Below are positions 1 through 12,500 of a stretch of 64,000 nucleotides of DNA, in pieces. Numbering within the stretch: the stretch's first letter is position 1; every line of letters starts with the position of its first letter. The stretch is from Rhynchonema sp. JSB1_4 (taxonomy: Eukaryota > Nematoda > Chromadorea > Monhysterida > Xyalidae): positions 1 through 64,000 of the forward strand of contig JASAMV010007921.1 of assembly GCA_030248065.1 (NCBI GenBank). The letters are read 5' to 3'. A program made the position numbers and the translations under genes. The notes beneath the pieces were generated by a model that worked only from the letters and a program-made list of their open reading frames with translations, was not told the origin of the DNA and did no database searches.

Positions 1-180
1 ATATCTGAAAGTGCAAATATGACTCTCCAGTGGTTCAGTGGTGGTGTGGCCTGTGGTGGAAATCTGAGCAGAACTGCCCATTGTATTCTGTGGGCACCTA
101 AACATACATACTGCATGTATGTATGTACGCTTAATTCTTAAAAAGTCAACCGCGTGAGGTCTGGGATTTTCGATCATTAC

Positions 181-1177
181 AATCATTCGCGTAGTGGATA
201 GGCTGATTGCGCACTAAACTATCGGCCCAATAACAGATGGCAGCAGGCTGTACCTGAGTGGACAACAGATTGCAGTCAATGTGCTGTCCTTCGCCCGTTT
301 TGTCTCGATGCATCAACGCTGCCAAGATAGCGCCGTGCGCGTACAGGCCCGTTAGCAGGTCAGTCAGTGCCACACCTGGTTTGCACGGCTCGCCATCCTG
401 TCATTCAACACGGTTCTTTCCACATTTCAACTGTGAGTAATTTTCACTCAACTTCATCCTGATCTACCTTCGAGCCGGTCATATGCAACAGTCCACCGAC
501 AGCCGCCGCAATGACGTCATACCCACCCTTCCTACTCCAGGGCCCGGTCTGTCCGTATCCGGTGATGGACGTATAGATCAGCCGCGGGTGTGTCTCTCTC
601 AGCTGTTTCGGTCCAAGATTGAGACGGTCCAAGGCTCCCGGCACGAAGTTCTCCACGAGAACATCGCTGTCGGCTGCCAATCGTCGCACAAGCATCTGCC
701 CGTCACGTGACTTCATGTTGATGGCCAGGCTGCGTTTGTTGCGATTGACACACATGAAATAGCAGCTCTCCCCATTTACTGCGGGCGGCTGCCATGTTCG
801 TGTGTCGTCGCCGATACCTGAAGCAACAAGATTGGCATGCACCTGAAAGGGGCACTTGTATTTGCGCACCGGAAACACTCCTCTCCTCCTCCTCCGGAAA
901 ACTTTCACAGAAAAATACTTTTCCAAGCGGCAAGCTTTTCCAGAAATGCTTGCATACAAAAAAATACGCAGATTTCGGTGCATCTCAAATTGATTTAAGA
1001 CGCGACGACTGGAAGCATATTATACAATTCCAGCCAACCGGGTCGTTCCACCTTGATCACTTTAGCGCCCAAATCGCCCAACAACATGGTGCAATAGGGA
1101 CCGGCCAGAATTCGGGTGAGGTCGAGCACACGTACATGGCTCAACGGTGAGATCATGTCCACAAACAAGTGAAACAT
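181..1177 (-). CDS. SUGCT: SUGCT-like CoA-transferase family III, 5' part (partial at left edge)
   Basis: Family III (CaiB/BaiF, formyl-CoA type) CoA-transferase, closest by recall to animal SUGCT, which moves CoA from succinyl-CoA to glutarate in mitochondria. Three exons on the minus strand: about 1039-1177, 468-817 and 181 (or 254)-397, joining in phases 1 and 0. Exon 1 carries [20 protein letters not shown] and KVIKVERP, the family's N-terminal signature. Exon 2 has [22 protein letters not shown] and [10 protein letters not shown]. Exon 3 has [19 protein letters not shown] and [12 protein letters not shown], which normally precede the middle of the enzyme. The rest lies beyond position 1. 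The start is uncertain: two in-frame ATGs at 1177 and 1156, or an upstream exon with a mitochondrial targeting sequence. Exon 3 can end at 254 (donor GTACAG) or 181; reading through fits the family better. No breaks are seen. Confidence 0.85.
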
Positions 1178-1685
1178 ATGAAAGCGGGCAAAAAACAATG
1201 TTGTTAGATAAACAAGGACTGTGATATGCAAGCAGTCCAAGTGCGTATATGAAGCACGTGCCAGCGATAACAAGACACAGCATTGCGCAGACTTGTTGAT
1301 GTTATTGTTCATCAGGTAAGAAAGGCCCCAAGATGTGGTGCGAAACACCAATAAATAAACAAACACGAAATACGCATGTACACGTCACGTAAACGCGGCA
1401 AAAAGGCACGACTGTAAACGCCAGACTAGGAAAAAATGCATAAAATACACGCTGTACAAGAGCACATTAGGTCCAAGAATCGGATCACATGGTGGAATGG
1501 ATCGTTAGAAACCCCACGAGAGAATCAAAGTGTTGATTTCACCAGAACACTGTACAAAAAACAGAAGACTTTGATCGAATGATGTGATATTCGAGCCGCG
1601 AACAGCATAAATGCACAATAGCGAACAGCACAAGAGACCATCATGACATCAATATTACTATTACAATTATAGCAATAAGTGGTAT

Positions 1686-1924
1686 AGTAAATTTCCAAAT
1701 TCGCTGCCGCACAGTAAAATACGCCCCATAGTTAATGTCAAGTTATAAACCCGAACGCTAACCATGCGCTGTTCTGAAACATTGCGCGTAGCTGCCTGGC
1801 TGGCAGGCAAGCTGCGTGTGTGTTAGCTGTCTGAATGTTTCACAAGTTGATTTTCGGGTTTAGAACCTGACATTAACTATGGGGCGTACGTTACTGTGCG
1901 GCAGCGAATTTGGAAATTTACTAT
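1686..1924. mobile_element. Foldback MITE, about 240 bp
   Basis: Two arms of about 70 bp (near 1686-1757 and 1853-1924) are near-perfect inverted copies. Both include the words TAAATTTCCAAATTCGCTGC and CATTAACTATGGGGCG in opposite orientations. The outer ends sit at TATAG/CTATA, which suits TA-targeting Tc1/mariner-type MITEs. The loop is about 95 bp with no ORF. It lies between SUGCT and the 3' end of the SLC35A gene. The rest of 1178-1685 shows nothing I can assign. Confidence 0.75.
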
Positions 1925-1964
1925 AGGACTGCGAACCGAGCGAAAAATCGAGTTAAAAAACAAT

Positions 1965-3969
1965 TCATTCAGGTACCGAATTGTAGCCAACAATTGAAAC
2001 GCAAACGACGAGCGCACCAACAACGAAGTACAGGCCCAGATCACTGCCAAACAGCACAAACGACGCCACAAACACGAGAATAATACTGACCGCCGACGCA
2101 AAACTTTTGTACAAATTGTCCAGATGTTTCATGACGAGCGAGATGTAGATTCCACCGACACTCAGCAGACCTAAAGTTCGTATCCGAGGCAATATCAACA
2201 TAAATGGCGTTCATGTTTGAATATGGACATGTTATGCAGCACTTCACGACTTCAAACAAAAGAAGTTGGAGAATAAACTAAGGACCAACATTTCCCAACC
2301 AATGGAACCATGTGCAAGCCGGAACCCCGAGTGGCACCACATTGAACTACGGGCCTGCAAGGACACTGTGGAAAGGGGCGATGGTCCTCCTGAGCGGCTG
2401 GCCACCGCGGAAAAAGATGCACTACGGACACAAATATCGACAATCTAACAGACTACTTTCGGATTTTTTTATGTCACAGTATTCCGCCGCACCGTCCGGT
2501 ATTGCACCGTTGTACATTGTTGTGGCTCTGCCTGCGCACATTTAGTTTCTGATTGCGTGTTGTCTGTGTCTGTCTGTCCGTGATTTCGTCCACCTTCTCG
2601 CCGTTTCCTGTCCTGGTTTTGCATTTGTTTTTCATTCCCGTAACTTTTAACCCTGTTTTGTATTTATTTTCATGTCCGTAAACTCCACACCCGGTCTTGT
2701 AATTATGCTTCTTCCACTTAACGTTATTATCTGTGTATTACTGAGTTTGTGCCGACGCAATAAACTAACTAACTAAGGAGCACAAAATGACCAACCAATA
2801 ATTGAGATCACTTTCATGTCATAGCCGTGAAAGAAGCCGTGTTCGCTAACGGCATCGCCCTCCGACAGCATGCAGCCGAACGATGCACTAATGATGCCAC
2901 ATGAGTACATCTGGATGTTGCGGATCCAGAACGGAGTCGTCGAGCCGTCTTTGAGCATTTTCTCGAAATACACGCCTGCATTGATGAGGATTGTTCTTTT
3001 TGCATCTTTTCTACAATAATAAGAATAGCAGCAAAATAAATATCCTATAATCCGGTGGTGCACCTGCAAATCCGGCAGTCACGCACGTGATTAATACAGC
3101 CGTGAGACCGAGCAGGTAGTTCTCCGGTTTCCTCCCTGCCTCTGCAGCCGCCGTGCTCAAGTGTTCTTCGTCACTCGTTGGTGTTTGGGTGGTGGCCCGG
3201 ATCGCCTGATTGTGCACTGCGTCAAGTTGCACCAACGCAACGCCTGTTTCGATAGTTTCATTCAATAAGTGCATTTGTGCGACAAACAAAACTGTTCCAC
3301 ATCAACACAAACGTGTCAAAAACACGACATAAACACACCAAACGTTAATCCGAAAATGGCCAGCCATCTCACGCTTGAATACCGTCTACCGAGCATGAGC
3401 ACCATGAAAACGGCCGTCGTCACTACTTTTAGTTGACCGGTAACCTGCCGCAGGAAAAGCTCATACCTCAATAATAAACAACAAAGACATGTACTCAGAA
3501 AATTGTGAACCTGATAAACACCGGCGTCCAGATTTTCAAGCGCAATAAAGTCCAAATTATTTTGCAACGCATATACCAACGACGGCACACTCATTTTGAG
3601 CAGTTCCTTCGGCTTGTCGAAATATTCGCGAATGAGCACTTTGCGTGTGGCAGCAATTGAGAATTGATGATCATAGAATAGCACGAACAACGAGATTGTT
3701 AGTTTGGTGCATTCGGAGAGCAGAACGACGGTGGTGGAGAAGTAGAGTTGTTGTTTGGGCGTTGTGCTGCGCGTGTAGCGAATCATCAACGTGAAACTCG
3801 ACCATATAATCGTCGCCGATGCGATCACGTACAGTTTCATTGCCAAACTCGATCGATGATCATTATTGGCGATTGTTGCGCGAGTGGGCGCGGATGTCGA
3901 TGATGATGACGAACAATGCTCCACATCGACGTCAGCACGATGCAACAGTCGCTCGGTGCTGCTTGACAT
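1965..3969 (-). CDS. SLC35A2/A3-like: SLC35A-type Golgi UDP-sugar transporter, complete
   Basis: Multi-pass nucleotide-sugar antiporter of the SLC35A family (UDP-galactose/UDP-GlcNAc/CMP-sialic acid transporters), expected in the Golgi membrane. Five exons: 3511-3969, 3339-3444, 3064-3243, 2796-2975 and 1965-2170. They total 1131 nt (376 aa plus stop) with consistent phases. Family hallmarks are VPSLVYALQNNLDFIALENL, VTGQLKVVTTAVFMVLMLGR, NYLLGLTAVL, FAGVYFEKMLK, FWIRNIQM and SFASAVSIILVFVASFVLF. About ten hydrophobic segments can be read; the first 40 residues are Ser-rich and probably cytosolic. Intron 1 (67 bp) is in frame, so one long ORF runs across it, but splicing restores YQ-VTGQLK. 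Substrate cannot be told from sequence. Donors are GTTCAC, GTGTGT, GTGCAC and GTTGGT. Confidence 0.9.
2260..2777 (+). mobile_element. Probable 5'-truncated non-LTR retrotransposon 3' end
   Basis: Inside SLC35A intron 4 (2171-2795), opposite to the gene. A short open frame ending near 2445 (WHHIELRACKDTVERGDG region) is followed by about 330 bp of T-rich 3' UTR-like sequence. It ends in AATAAACTAACTAACTAAGG, a poly(A)-signal-like word fused to a tetranucleotide tail. That is how several LINE clades end. No reverse-transcriptase domain remains, so the clade is not assignable. Confidence 0.4.
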
Positions 3970-4105
3970 TTTTGCTCACTCAGTCACATTCACTGCTGCT
4001 GCAACTGCAAGCAAAGGTTAGTGATCGAGTGTTAGTTACTTTCTTTCAAAATAAACGTGTTTTTTCAACGGTTTTTGTCTCGAAATACAAAAAACGGTTT
4101 TCTAC

Positions 4106-4515
4106 CAGTATACCGTATTCCCTAAAATAGAGCCCCCCAAAAAATAGAGCCCCCCCCCAAAATACAGCCCCCCCCCCAAAAGGGGTCAGTGAAAAAATAG
4201 AGCCCCCCCACTTGGAATTCCCCGCTTGGGGGTCGTAAAGTCAAGTTCTTGTGTAAGACACCTTGTGTAAAACGTTTGTGGTTGAGTATATGATGACGTA
4301 AAGCCTTTTATGGAAGATCTGCACCTAAAACACTCAATAATGACCAGTAACACCCTGACAGAACTCCATTGGGGGTATTTTTTAGAACATTTTTTGAGAT
4401 TTTGGACTGCGAAAAAATACAGCCCCCCCCCCAAAATAGAGCCCCCCAAAAATACAGCCCCCCTAAAAGGGGTCAGTGAAAAAATACAGCCCCCCTTGTA
4501 TTTTAGGTTTTACGG
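4106..4515. mobile_element. Short inverted-repeat element with C-homopolymer arms
   Basis: Left end ACCGTATTCCCTAAAATAGA and right end TGTATTTTAGGTTTTACGGT are inverted copies. The arms then run into repeated AATAGAGCCCCCC/AATACAGCCCCCC words and GGGGTCAGTGAAAAAATA. The middle, about 4215-4420, is unique and has no gene. The same words (TAGAAGGGGGG, TTACGGTA, CAGTGAGCCC) reappear in the satellite from 5440, so the two are probably related. Family unknown. Confidence 0.55.
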
Positions 4516-4599
4516 TAATTTGGTTGTTTCGAAACCTACAGAGCTCTGAAAAAACTTTCGGAGCTCGATAAAGGCAATCAGGCAGCCCCCGAACCAGTG

Positions 4600-5120
4600 C
4601 TGTGGCTACTTTTGCGGGGCGGGTGGGTAGGGTACATAGGTGGAAAAATCCGGGGCGGGTAGGGGGTGGTGTACCTGGGATCTTGGGGGGGAGGGGGAAG
4701 ATTTTTCGGGGCGGGTAGGGTGCAATACAAGTTTTTTTGGTTGCCTATTTTATGTGCTATAAAGTGCATATATCGCGCGTGGCGCGCGATTTTTTGCACT
4801 TTTAAGGGTTTTCGGTCGAAATTTGGCGATTTTGACCGAAAAATTGGCATTTTGAGGGGGAAAATCGGGGCGGGTAGGGTACCAGAGCGGGGCGGGTAGG
4901 GGGTAGGCCCAGTGTAGTTCCTGGTCCGGAGGGGGAACAGACGTACCCTCCACTATTTTCGGAGGGGGAACAGACGTACCTACCTGGGGGGGAAAGGGGG
5001 GGGGGAAGTCCCAATTTGGGGGGGGGGGACGGAAAAAAGTCATTTTTTGAGGTCGAAAAATTGGACTGTTTTTGCCTTCTTTTGCGAAAAATCCCCTATA
5101 AAAAGGGTATTTTGGCGTTT
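4600..5120. repeat. G-rich low-complexity tract
   Basis: Repeated GGGGCGGGTAGGG, GGGGGGAGGGGG and CGGAGGGGGAACAGACGTACC words fill 4610-5040, including a direct repeat of the last word near 4927 and 4960. The minus strand is very C-rich; long frames there are Pro/Phe-rich shadows. No gene. From 5120 to 5440 I see only anonymous T-rich DNA with TACGGTA words. Confidence 0.75.
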
Positions 5121-5439
5121 TTTTGGGGGCCGCTTAGTGTGGATCGCTGGATCGTTGATCGTAGGTTTTAGCTACGGTAGATCCACCGTGAAAGAACCAT
5201 TTTGGGCGGTGTGCTGATTGGCTAGCCGATGTTGCCTTCTCTATTTCTTTTTTGTCGGGTGGAGGAGTGGATGGCGTCTCATTTCAGCGGTCGACTACCG
5301 TAATCTTTGATTTCTTTTTTTTTAATTTTTCGTTCGGTTACGGTACGTCATACGGTAATGCCTTTTGGATACTGTATTCGGGTTTTGAGCTTTGGTTTTC
5401 TTTCGGTTGTAACCGGGAAATGTGTTAGTATTGGTTTTC

Positions 5440-8400
5440 TTTGGTTTGTGAGGGGGAAATCTGTAAACTTGGGGTGAACTTGGGGTGAGTTGCCCCCCGG
5501 GTTTTTTGCGTAAGCTGGCCCCTGGGCCCAGGTTAGTTTTTACCTAAACCTTGGGGTGAGTTGCCCCCCGGGTTTTTTGCGTAAGCTGGCCCCTGGGCCC
5601 AGGTTAGTTTTTACCTAAACTTGGGGTGGCCCCCGGGGTTTTTGTTACCTAAACTTGGGGTGGCCCCCGGGGTTTTTGCCTAAGGGGCCGGAAGGGGTGG
5701 CCTGATACCGTAAAAACCTTTTGTGACGGGGAAATCTGTAAACTTGGGGTGGCCGAAGTTTGCTGGGCCCCGGTTGTGACCGGAAGGGGGGGGCCTGGCT
5801 GTTCCCACCCGGGCTTGGGTACCTAAACTTGGGGTGAGTTGCCCCCCGGGTTTTTTGCGTAAGCTGGCCCCTGGGCCCAGGTTAGTTTTTACCTAAACTT
5901 GGGGTGGCCCCCGGGGTTTTTGTTACCTAAACTTGGGGTGGCCGCCAGGGCCCAGGTTAGTTTTTACCTAAACTTGGGGTGGCCCCCGGGGTTTTTGTTA
6001 CCTAAACTTGGGGTGGCCCCCGGGGTTTTTGCCTAAGGTGGCCCCTCCCCCGGTTTTTACCTAAACTTGGGCTCTGTAAATTCAGTGAGCCCATTTTGGG
6101 GTGGGGCTCTATTACGGGGGGTGGCCCCCCGGGTTTTTTGCGTAAGCTGGCCTTGGGGTGGCCGAAGTTTGCTGGGCCCCGGTTGTGACCGGAAGGGGGG
6201 GGGGCTGGCTGCTCCCGCCCGGGCTTGGGTACCTAAACTTGGGGTGAGTTGCCCCCCGGGTTTTTTGGCCCCTCCCCCGGTTTTTTACCTAAATTTGGGC
6301 TAAATAGAAGGGGGGGTGCCCCGGTTTTTACCTAAATTTGGGCTAAATAGAAGGGGGGGTGGGCTCTGTAAATTCAGTGAGCCCATTTTGGGGTGGGGCT
6401 CTATTACGGGGGGGTGGCCCCCCGGGTTTTTTGCGTAAGCTGGCCCCTGGGCCCAGGTTTTTACCTAAACTTGGGGTGAGTTGCCCCCCCCCCCCGGGTT
6501 TTTTGCGTAAGGTGGCCCCTGGGCCCAGGTTCTTGTGGTGGGTTGCCCCCCCGGGTTTTTTTGCGTAAGCTGGCCCCTGGGCCCAGGTTAGTTTTTACCT
6601 AAACTTGGGGTGGCCCCCCCGGGTTTTTGCCTAAGCTGGCCCCTCTCCCGGTTTGGCCCAGTGAGCCCATTTTGGGGTGGGGCTTTATTAACTCAGTGAG
6701 CCCATTTTGGGGTGGGGCTTTATTACGGGGATCTGTAAACTTGGGGTGGCCGAAGTTTGGTGGGCCCCGGTTGTGACCGGAAGGGGGCGCCCATGGGCCC
6801 AGGTTTTTACCTAAACTTGGGGTGAATTGCCCCCCGGGTTTTTTTGCGTAAGCTGGCCCCTGGGTGCAGGTTAGTTTTTACCTAAACTTGGGGTGGCCCC
6901 TCCCCCGGTTTTTACCTAAACTTGGGCTAAATAGACCTTTTTTTGCTGCGTAAGCTGGCCCCTGGGCCCAGGTTAGTTTTTACCTAAACTTGGGGTGGCC
7001 CCCCCGGGTTTTTGCCTAAGCTGGCCCCTCTCCCGGTTTGGCCCAGGTTTCTTTGCCTAAGCTGGCTCCTCCGCCGGTTTTTACCTAAACTTGGGCTAAA
7101 TAGAAGGGGGGTGGGCTTTGTAAACTCAGTGAGCCCATTTTGGGGTGGGGCTTTATTAACTCACTCCTCCGCCGGTTTTTAGCTAAACTTGGGCTAAATA
7201 GAAGGGGGGTGGGCTTTGTAAACTCAGTGAGCCCATTTTGGGGTGGGGCTTTATTAACTCAGTGAGCCCATTTTGGGGTGGGGCTTTATTACGGGGATCT
7301 GTAAACTTGGGGTGGCCGAAGTTTGCTGGGCCCCGGTTGTGACCGGAAGGGGGCGCCCATGGGCCCAGGTTTTTACCTAAACTTGGGGTGAATTGCCCCC
7401 CGGGTTTTTTGCGTAAGCTGGTCGGTGAGTTGCCCCCCCGGGTTTTTTTGCGTAAGCTGGCCCCTGGGCCCAGGTTAGTTTTTACCTAAACTTGGGGTGG
7501 CCCCCCCGGGTTTTTGCCTAAGCTGGCCCCTCTCCCGGTTTGGCCCAGGTTTCTTTGCCTAAGCTGGCTCCTCCGCCGATTTTTACCTAAACTTGGGCTA
7601 AATAGAAGGGGGGTGGGCTTTGTAAACTCAGTGAGCCCATTTTGGGGTGGGGCTTTATTAACTCAGTGAGCCCATTTTGGGGTGGGGCTTTATTACGGGG
7701 ATCTGTAAACTTGGGGTGGCCGAAGTTTGCTGGGCCCCGGTTGTGACCGGAAGGGGGCGCCCATGGGCCCAGGTTTTTACCTAAACTTGGGGTGAATTGC
7801 CCCCCGGGTTTTTTGCGTAAGCTGGCCCCTGGGTGCAGGTTAGTTTTTTACCTAAACTTGGGGTGGCCCCTCCCCCGGTTTTTACCTAAACTTGGGCTAA
7901 ATAGACCTTTTTTTGCTGCCCCCGGGTTTTTTGCGTAAGCTGGCCCCTGGGTGCAGGTTAGTTTTTACCTAAACTTGGGGTGGCCCCTCCCCCGGTTTTT
8001 ACCTAAACTTGGGCTAAATAGACCTTTTTTTGCTGCGTAAGCTGGCCCCTGGGCCCAGGTTAGTTTTTACCTAAACTTGGGGTGGCCCCCCCGGGTTTTT
8101 GCCTAAGCTGGCCCCTCTCCCGGTTTGGCCCAGGTTTCTTTGCCTAAGCTGGCTCCTCCGCCGGTTTTTACCTAAACTTGGGCTAAATAGAAGGGGGGTG
8201 GGCTTTGTAAACTCAGTGAGCCCATTTTGGGGTGGGGCTTTATTAACTCAGTGAGCCCATTTTGGGGTGGGGCTTTATTACGGGGATCTGTAAACTTGGG
8301 GTGGCCGAAGTTTGCTGGGCCCCGGTTGTGACCGGAAGGGGGCGCCCATGGGCCCAGGTTTTTACCTAAACTTGGGGTGAATTGCCCCCCGGGTTTTTTG

Positions 8401-9160
8401 CGTAAGCTGGTCCCTGGGTGCAGGTTAGTTTTTACCTAAACTTGGGGTGGCCCCTCCCCCGGTTTTTACCTAAACTTGGGCTAAATAGACCTTTTTTTGC
8501 GTAAGCTGGCCCCTGGGTCGAGGTTAGTTTTTACCTAAACTTGGGGTGGCCCCGGGTTTTTTTGCGTAAGCTGGCCCCTGGGCCCAGGTTTTTACCTAAA
8601 CTTGGGGTGAGTTGCCCCCCCCCGGGTTTTTTGCGTAAGCTGGCCCCTGGGCTCAGGTTAGTTTTTACCTAAACTTGGGGTGGCCCCCCGGGTTTTTGCC
8701 TAAGCTGGCCCCTCCCCCGGTTTTTACCTAAAGTTGGGCTAAATAGAAGGGGGGTGGGCTCTGTAAACTCAGAAGGGGGGGGGGGGGGTTTGTAAACTCA
8801 GTGAGCCCATTTTGGGGTGGGGCTCTATTACGGGGGGGGGGCTCAATTGCGGGGGGGGGGCTTTTATGTAAGCTTGGGGTGGCCGGAGTTTGCTTGGGGG
8901 GACCGGAAGGGGGGGGCCTGATACGGTAAAAGCCTATGGCCCCCGGGTTTTTGCGTAAGCTGGCCCCTGGGCCCCGGTTGTGACCAGAAGGGGGGCCTTG
9001 GGGTGGCGGGAGTTTGCTTGGGGCCGGAAGGGGCGGCCTGATACAGTAAAAAGCTATGGCCCCCCGGGTTTTTGCGTAAGCTGGCTCCTGGGCCCCGGTT
9101 ATGACCAGAAGGGGGGCCTGATAGCGTAAAAACCTAAATCCTAAACTTGGGGTGCCCCCC
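5440..9160. repeat. Mosaic G/C-skewed satellite, about 3.7 kb
   Basis: Built from a few short modules in changing order: CCTAAACTTGGGGTGGCCCC, GGGTTTTTTGCGTAAGCTGG, CCCCTGGGCCCAGGTTAGTT, CTAAATAGAAGGGGGGTGGG, AGTGAGCCCATTTTGGGGTG and GGCCGAAGTTTGCTGGGCCC. Modules assemble into higher-order units of several hundred bp that recur almost unchanged, for example around 6710-7150, 7270-7680 and 7690-8280. No ORF here looks coding. Runs of G and C alternate on one strand, so G-quadruplex and hairpin potential is high. Confidence 0.92.
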
Positions 9161-9533
9161 GGGTACGAAGCTCTGGCGGATATTTCAGAAACGCAGATGC
9201 GATATAAATTATATCCAAGCGAAGATTGATGTCGGTATAAATGGTCTCGTCTGGTTTGCGGTTTCCGAATCTGCGAGAGGGGTTAGTTTGCGTTGGATGG
9301 GAATGAATTATCGGGGAGCCTGGCAGATTTTACTGGGCGACATTGTGACTTCAGACACCCCCATTCGCAGGAGGGGGTGTAATACTTCAGAGACCCTATT
9401 TCGAGGAGCTCTATTATTTCACTGATGCGCTTAGTCCGCTTACTTTTTTTTGCAGAAACAGCTGAAAAAAAGGGGTCCCGAAAAAAATTCCAAGAAGGGG
9501 TTTCCCATGACCTATTTTTTATCCTAATTTCAG
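9160..9533. other. Stretch without assignable gene
   Basis: A 92-codon plus-strand frame (9147-9425) begins inside the satellite and ends in words resembling the 4.1 kb element (AGAGACCCTATTTCGAGGAG, ATTATTTCACTGATG). I see no domain or convincing splice context, so I treat it as non-coding and possibly 5' flank of the next gene. Confidence 0.4.
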
Positions 9534-12500
9534 GGATCTGATATTTGGTCAAGAGAGACGGACATCGCGCGATATTCGAGACTTCGGGGGTACTGGTCAG
9601 TCAGAAGCATATTCAAAATCGGCACTGGGTGTTTCGCGTGAGCAGCCCTTGGCTGGGAGACGTCGAAAGAGAAAACGGTCAGTTTTATATGTTTTGAAGC
9701 GTAAAAATGATCCCATGAGGGATTGTTACGTTTAGTAGTTGTGTCTTGGTGTTTTTTATTGGACAATAATGAATTGAAACGGTGGACTGATCTGAACTCA
9801 GTTTGAAATTTGTTCGTGATGATCAGATGCATTTTTGGGAACCCCGCATTTTTTGTTAGATCTGAGACTTTGGTGTGTCTCGGCGTTTTTTTATTGGAGA
9901 ATAATGAATTGAAGTGAAAACTTATGCTCTTCTTATAGGTCGCGTCGACAGTCGAAGCCATGCAGGGCGGAGCGAAAGTATGGTGTGAAAAAAGATGAAT
10001 ACGCTGCGGGTGTTCTGCGCAATTATGCATCTCCTGATGACGGAGGCATCCGATGGAGTGTGCTGCATCGCGTTCCTGGGAAATGGACACTTAGGCAGAC
10101 GGCTCTGGGCAAGGTATGAAATTCAATTTGTAATCTTTTTACGGACGTTTTGTGATGACTCATTGCTTTCTGTTGTCAGACATCGCATCTGCGAATGACA
10201 ACGGTCGGCAAGATTGTGAGCGTCGATGGTTGCGTGGACGACTGTCTGATTGTTGTTTCGAACGGTTTGCGATCCTCAGTACGGGGTGGGTCATTTCTGT
10301 TTGATTTTGGAAGACCAATTCATATTGGGAGCTCAGTTTCGTCAACGTGAAGTGAAATAGTGCGAGTTTGGTGAAGCAAACCTAGCATTTCAAAGCATGC
10401 TTTTGGTACGCGGTGATTACGCGTCGCGGAACGAGTTGGTTTTAATATTTTCAGATGCGTCTGGGTTGCGGTTGACTGTTCGAGCTTCTCATCAGGCAAC
10501 ATCGCCGCAGGTTTTCCCTATTAACGTGCATTTCCGGTGTTTCAAAGGTTCTATGCCGGCGGTGGTCACGCAGGATGTTGAGTGGAGTGACGCTGTTTTG
10601 ATCATTTTGCGATACACGGTTGGTGGGTTTGATGCAGTGGTGTTCTTACGGTAGTGTTCTTAGGGTAATGTCGAGAACCACCAAAATTAGTTAGGTTTCA
10701 TCCAAAAAAGTTTGAAAGATCGCTTGGTCGTGCAAGTTCAGTTTGTTTTACACACTTTTTACGAATTCTTTCCTTTTTAAAAAATTTTTCGCTCTGGTTT
10801 TTCCAAAATTGGCACTCTGGCGTACGTTAAATTTGTATTTTTAGACGATTCCCGTTGGTATCAGAACTTTTTCATTTTTGGGTGTGGCATGTTTGGGAAA
10901 TTTCTAAAAAAGGGTTTGTATGAAAACATTTCGTGGATTAACAATTCTTTGAGGGTTACGCACTGGTTGTTTGCAAGTGTGGATGAGGCCACGCCAGGGG
11001 TTGTTTGCAACTGTGGATGAGGCCACGCCAGGCTATGGGTGGTCAGGTGAATTGTGAAGTGCAGTTCCGATGTATTTGGTGAAGAAAATGCGCGTGGGGA
11101 AACTGGTATGCATTACGTCGGCTGTGTGAAACATATTAGGATTATTGGCAGGTTACGGTGCAGATCCACAGCAGCGGCTTCATCAACAGCGTCAGTGTTG
11201 GGTAGTATGGGATTAATATTGGCCGATTATTTTCTGGTAACGTCTTTGTGGACTTGGGGAGTGTAGCGACCCCGATTTTTATCTCCGAAATGCCCATTTT
11301 TAGGCCCAAAAAATGTCGAAATTTTGACCAAAAAATTATAAAAAGTAAAAAAATCTGGGGGTGTGGGCGATATAATCTGGGGGTGTGGGCGATATATGCA
11401 GTTTTAAGTAGATAAAAAACAGGCAGTCGAAAAACTTGTGTTGTACCATACTGGCCCTGAGAATTCTTGAGGGGCCTCGGCCCGGCTTCCGCGCTTCCCT
11501 CCCAAATCGGATTCCCCCGCCCCCGCAAAAACCGCAGGTACGCTATTTCCGTACCCGCGCCCTGGGCTCGAATAAGATTCACATTGGATCTGTCACCTTT
11601 TAGGAGATCCAACACTGAACATGGTTGATATTTTCGTTTATCCACGTACGAAAGGGTATGGATCATTGTTGGTGTTGGATGATTCGGTGGTGTGCTTTTG
11701 CGACGGTGGGCGACAAAAAGAAACGATTAAATATTTTCATGAGACACACTGTGACGTGGTTAGTAACAATTAGATTAACTTTAAGGGGTCTGCGCTATTT
11801 ATATAGGGCAGAAACCAAGGGCAGAAACCATCTCAATGGGACTTGGCATCGTCGGCATTGGGTAGTTTCGTCACAAATTTTCCATAAAGATCTTGGCACT
11901 AATTTGGAGGCATTTTAAAAGCGGTTGTTCACGCTATTGAAGTGATCAATGATGTTAAAAAGTTTGTAAAAAGATGTCACGAGTTGAGGGAGGTTTTATT
12001 GAAGCTTAACAGCGTGGAATATTGGTCATTCATTGCTTGGACAGGATGCTATACGGGTTTTTTTTCTGGTGAGTTGTTATGGGTGACCTAAAGATGGGTT
12101 ACGTTGCAGGTGGACGAGGCTCGCGCAAAGATTCGCCTCAGGATGTGAGTTGTTATGGGTGACCTAAAGATGGGTTACGTTGCAGGTCGACGAGGCTCGC
12201 GCAAAGATTCGCCTCAGGATGGGCCTACATTCTGAAATCAGTGTCGCGCTTTCGACCGCCATGCGCTTGGCGTTGACGACTGTTCTGGGATACGGACGGA
12301 TAGACGCCGTGGTCAGTTTTTTACTTAGGTTTTAGGTTGGGTTTATTAGAAATTGGCTGAGAGTGTCGGGTTTTTAATTTTTAGGTTCTGTGCGCGATTT
12401 CTTGCGGTGCAAACAAGCTTGTGCTTCAAGTTATTGACGGCGGAGAGCGACCAAGGTTGGTAGAAGTGTGTGTTTCAAGTTATTGACGGGGGAGAGCGAC

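Noticed and set aside
6067..6568. ORFs inside the 5.4-9.2 kb satellite
   Set aside because: They repeat with the satellite modules, and their composition (Gly/Pro/Trp) only mirrors the DNA words.
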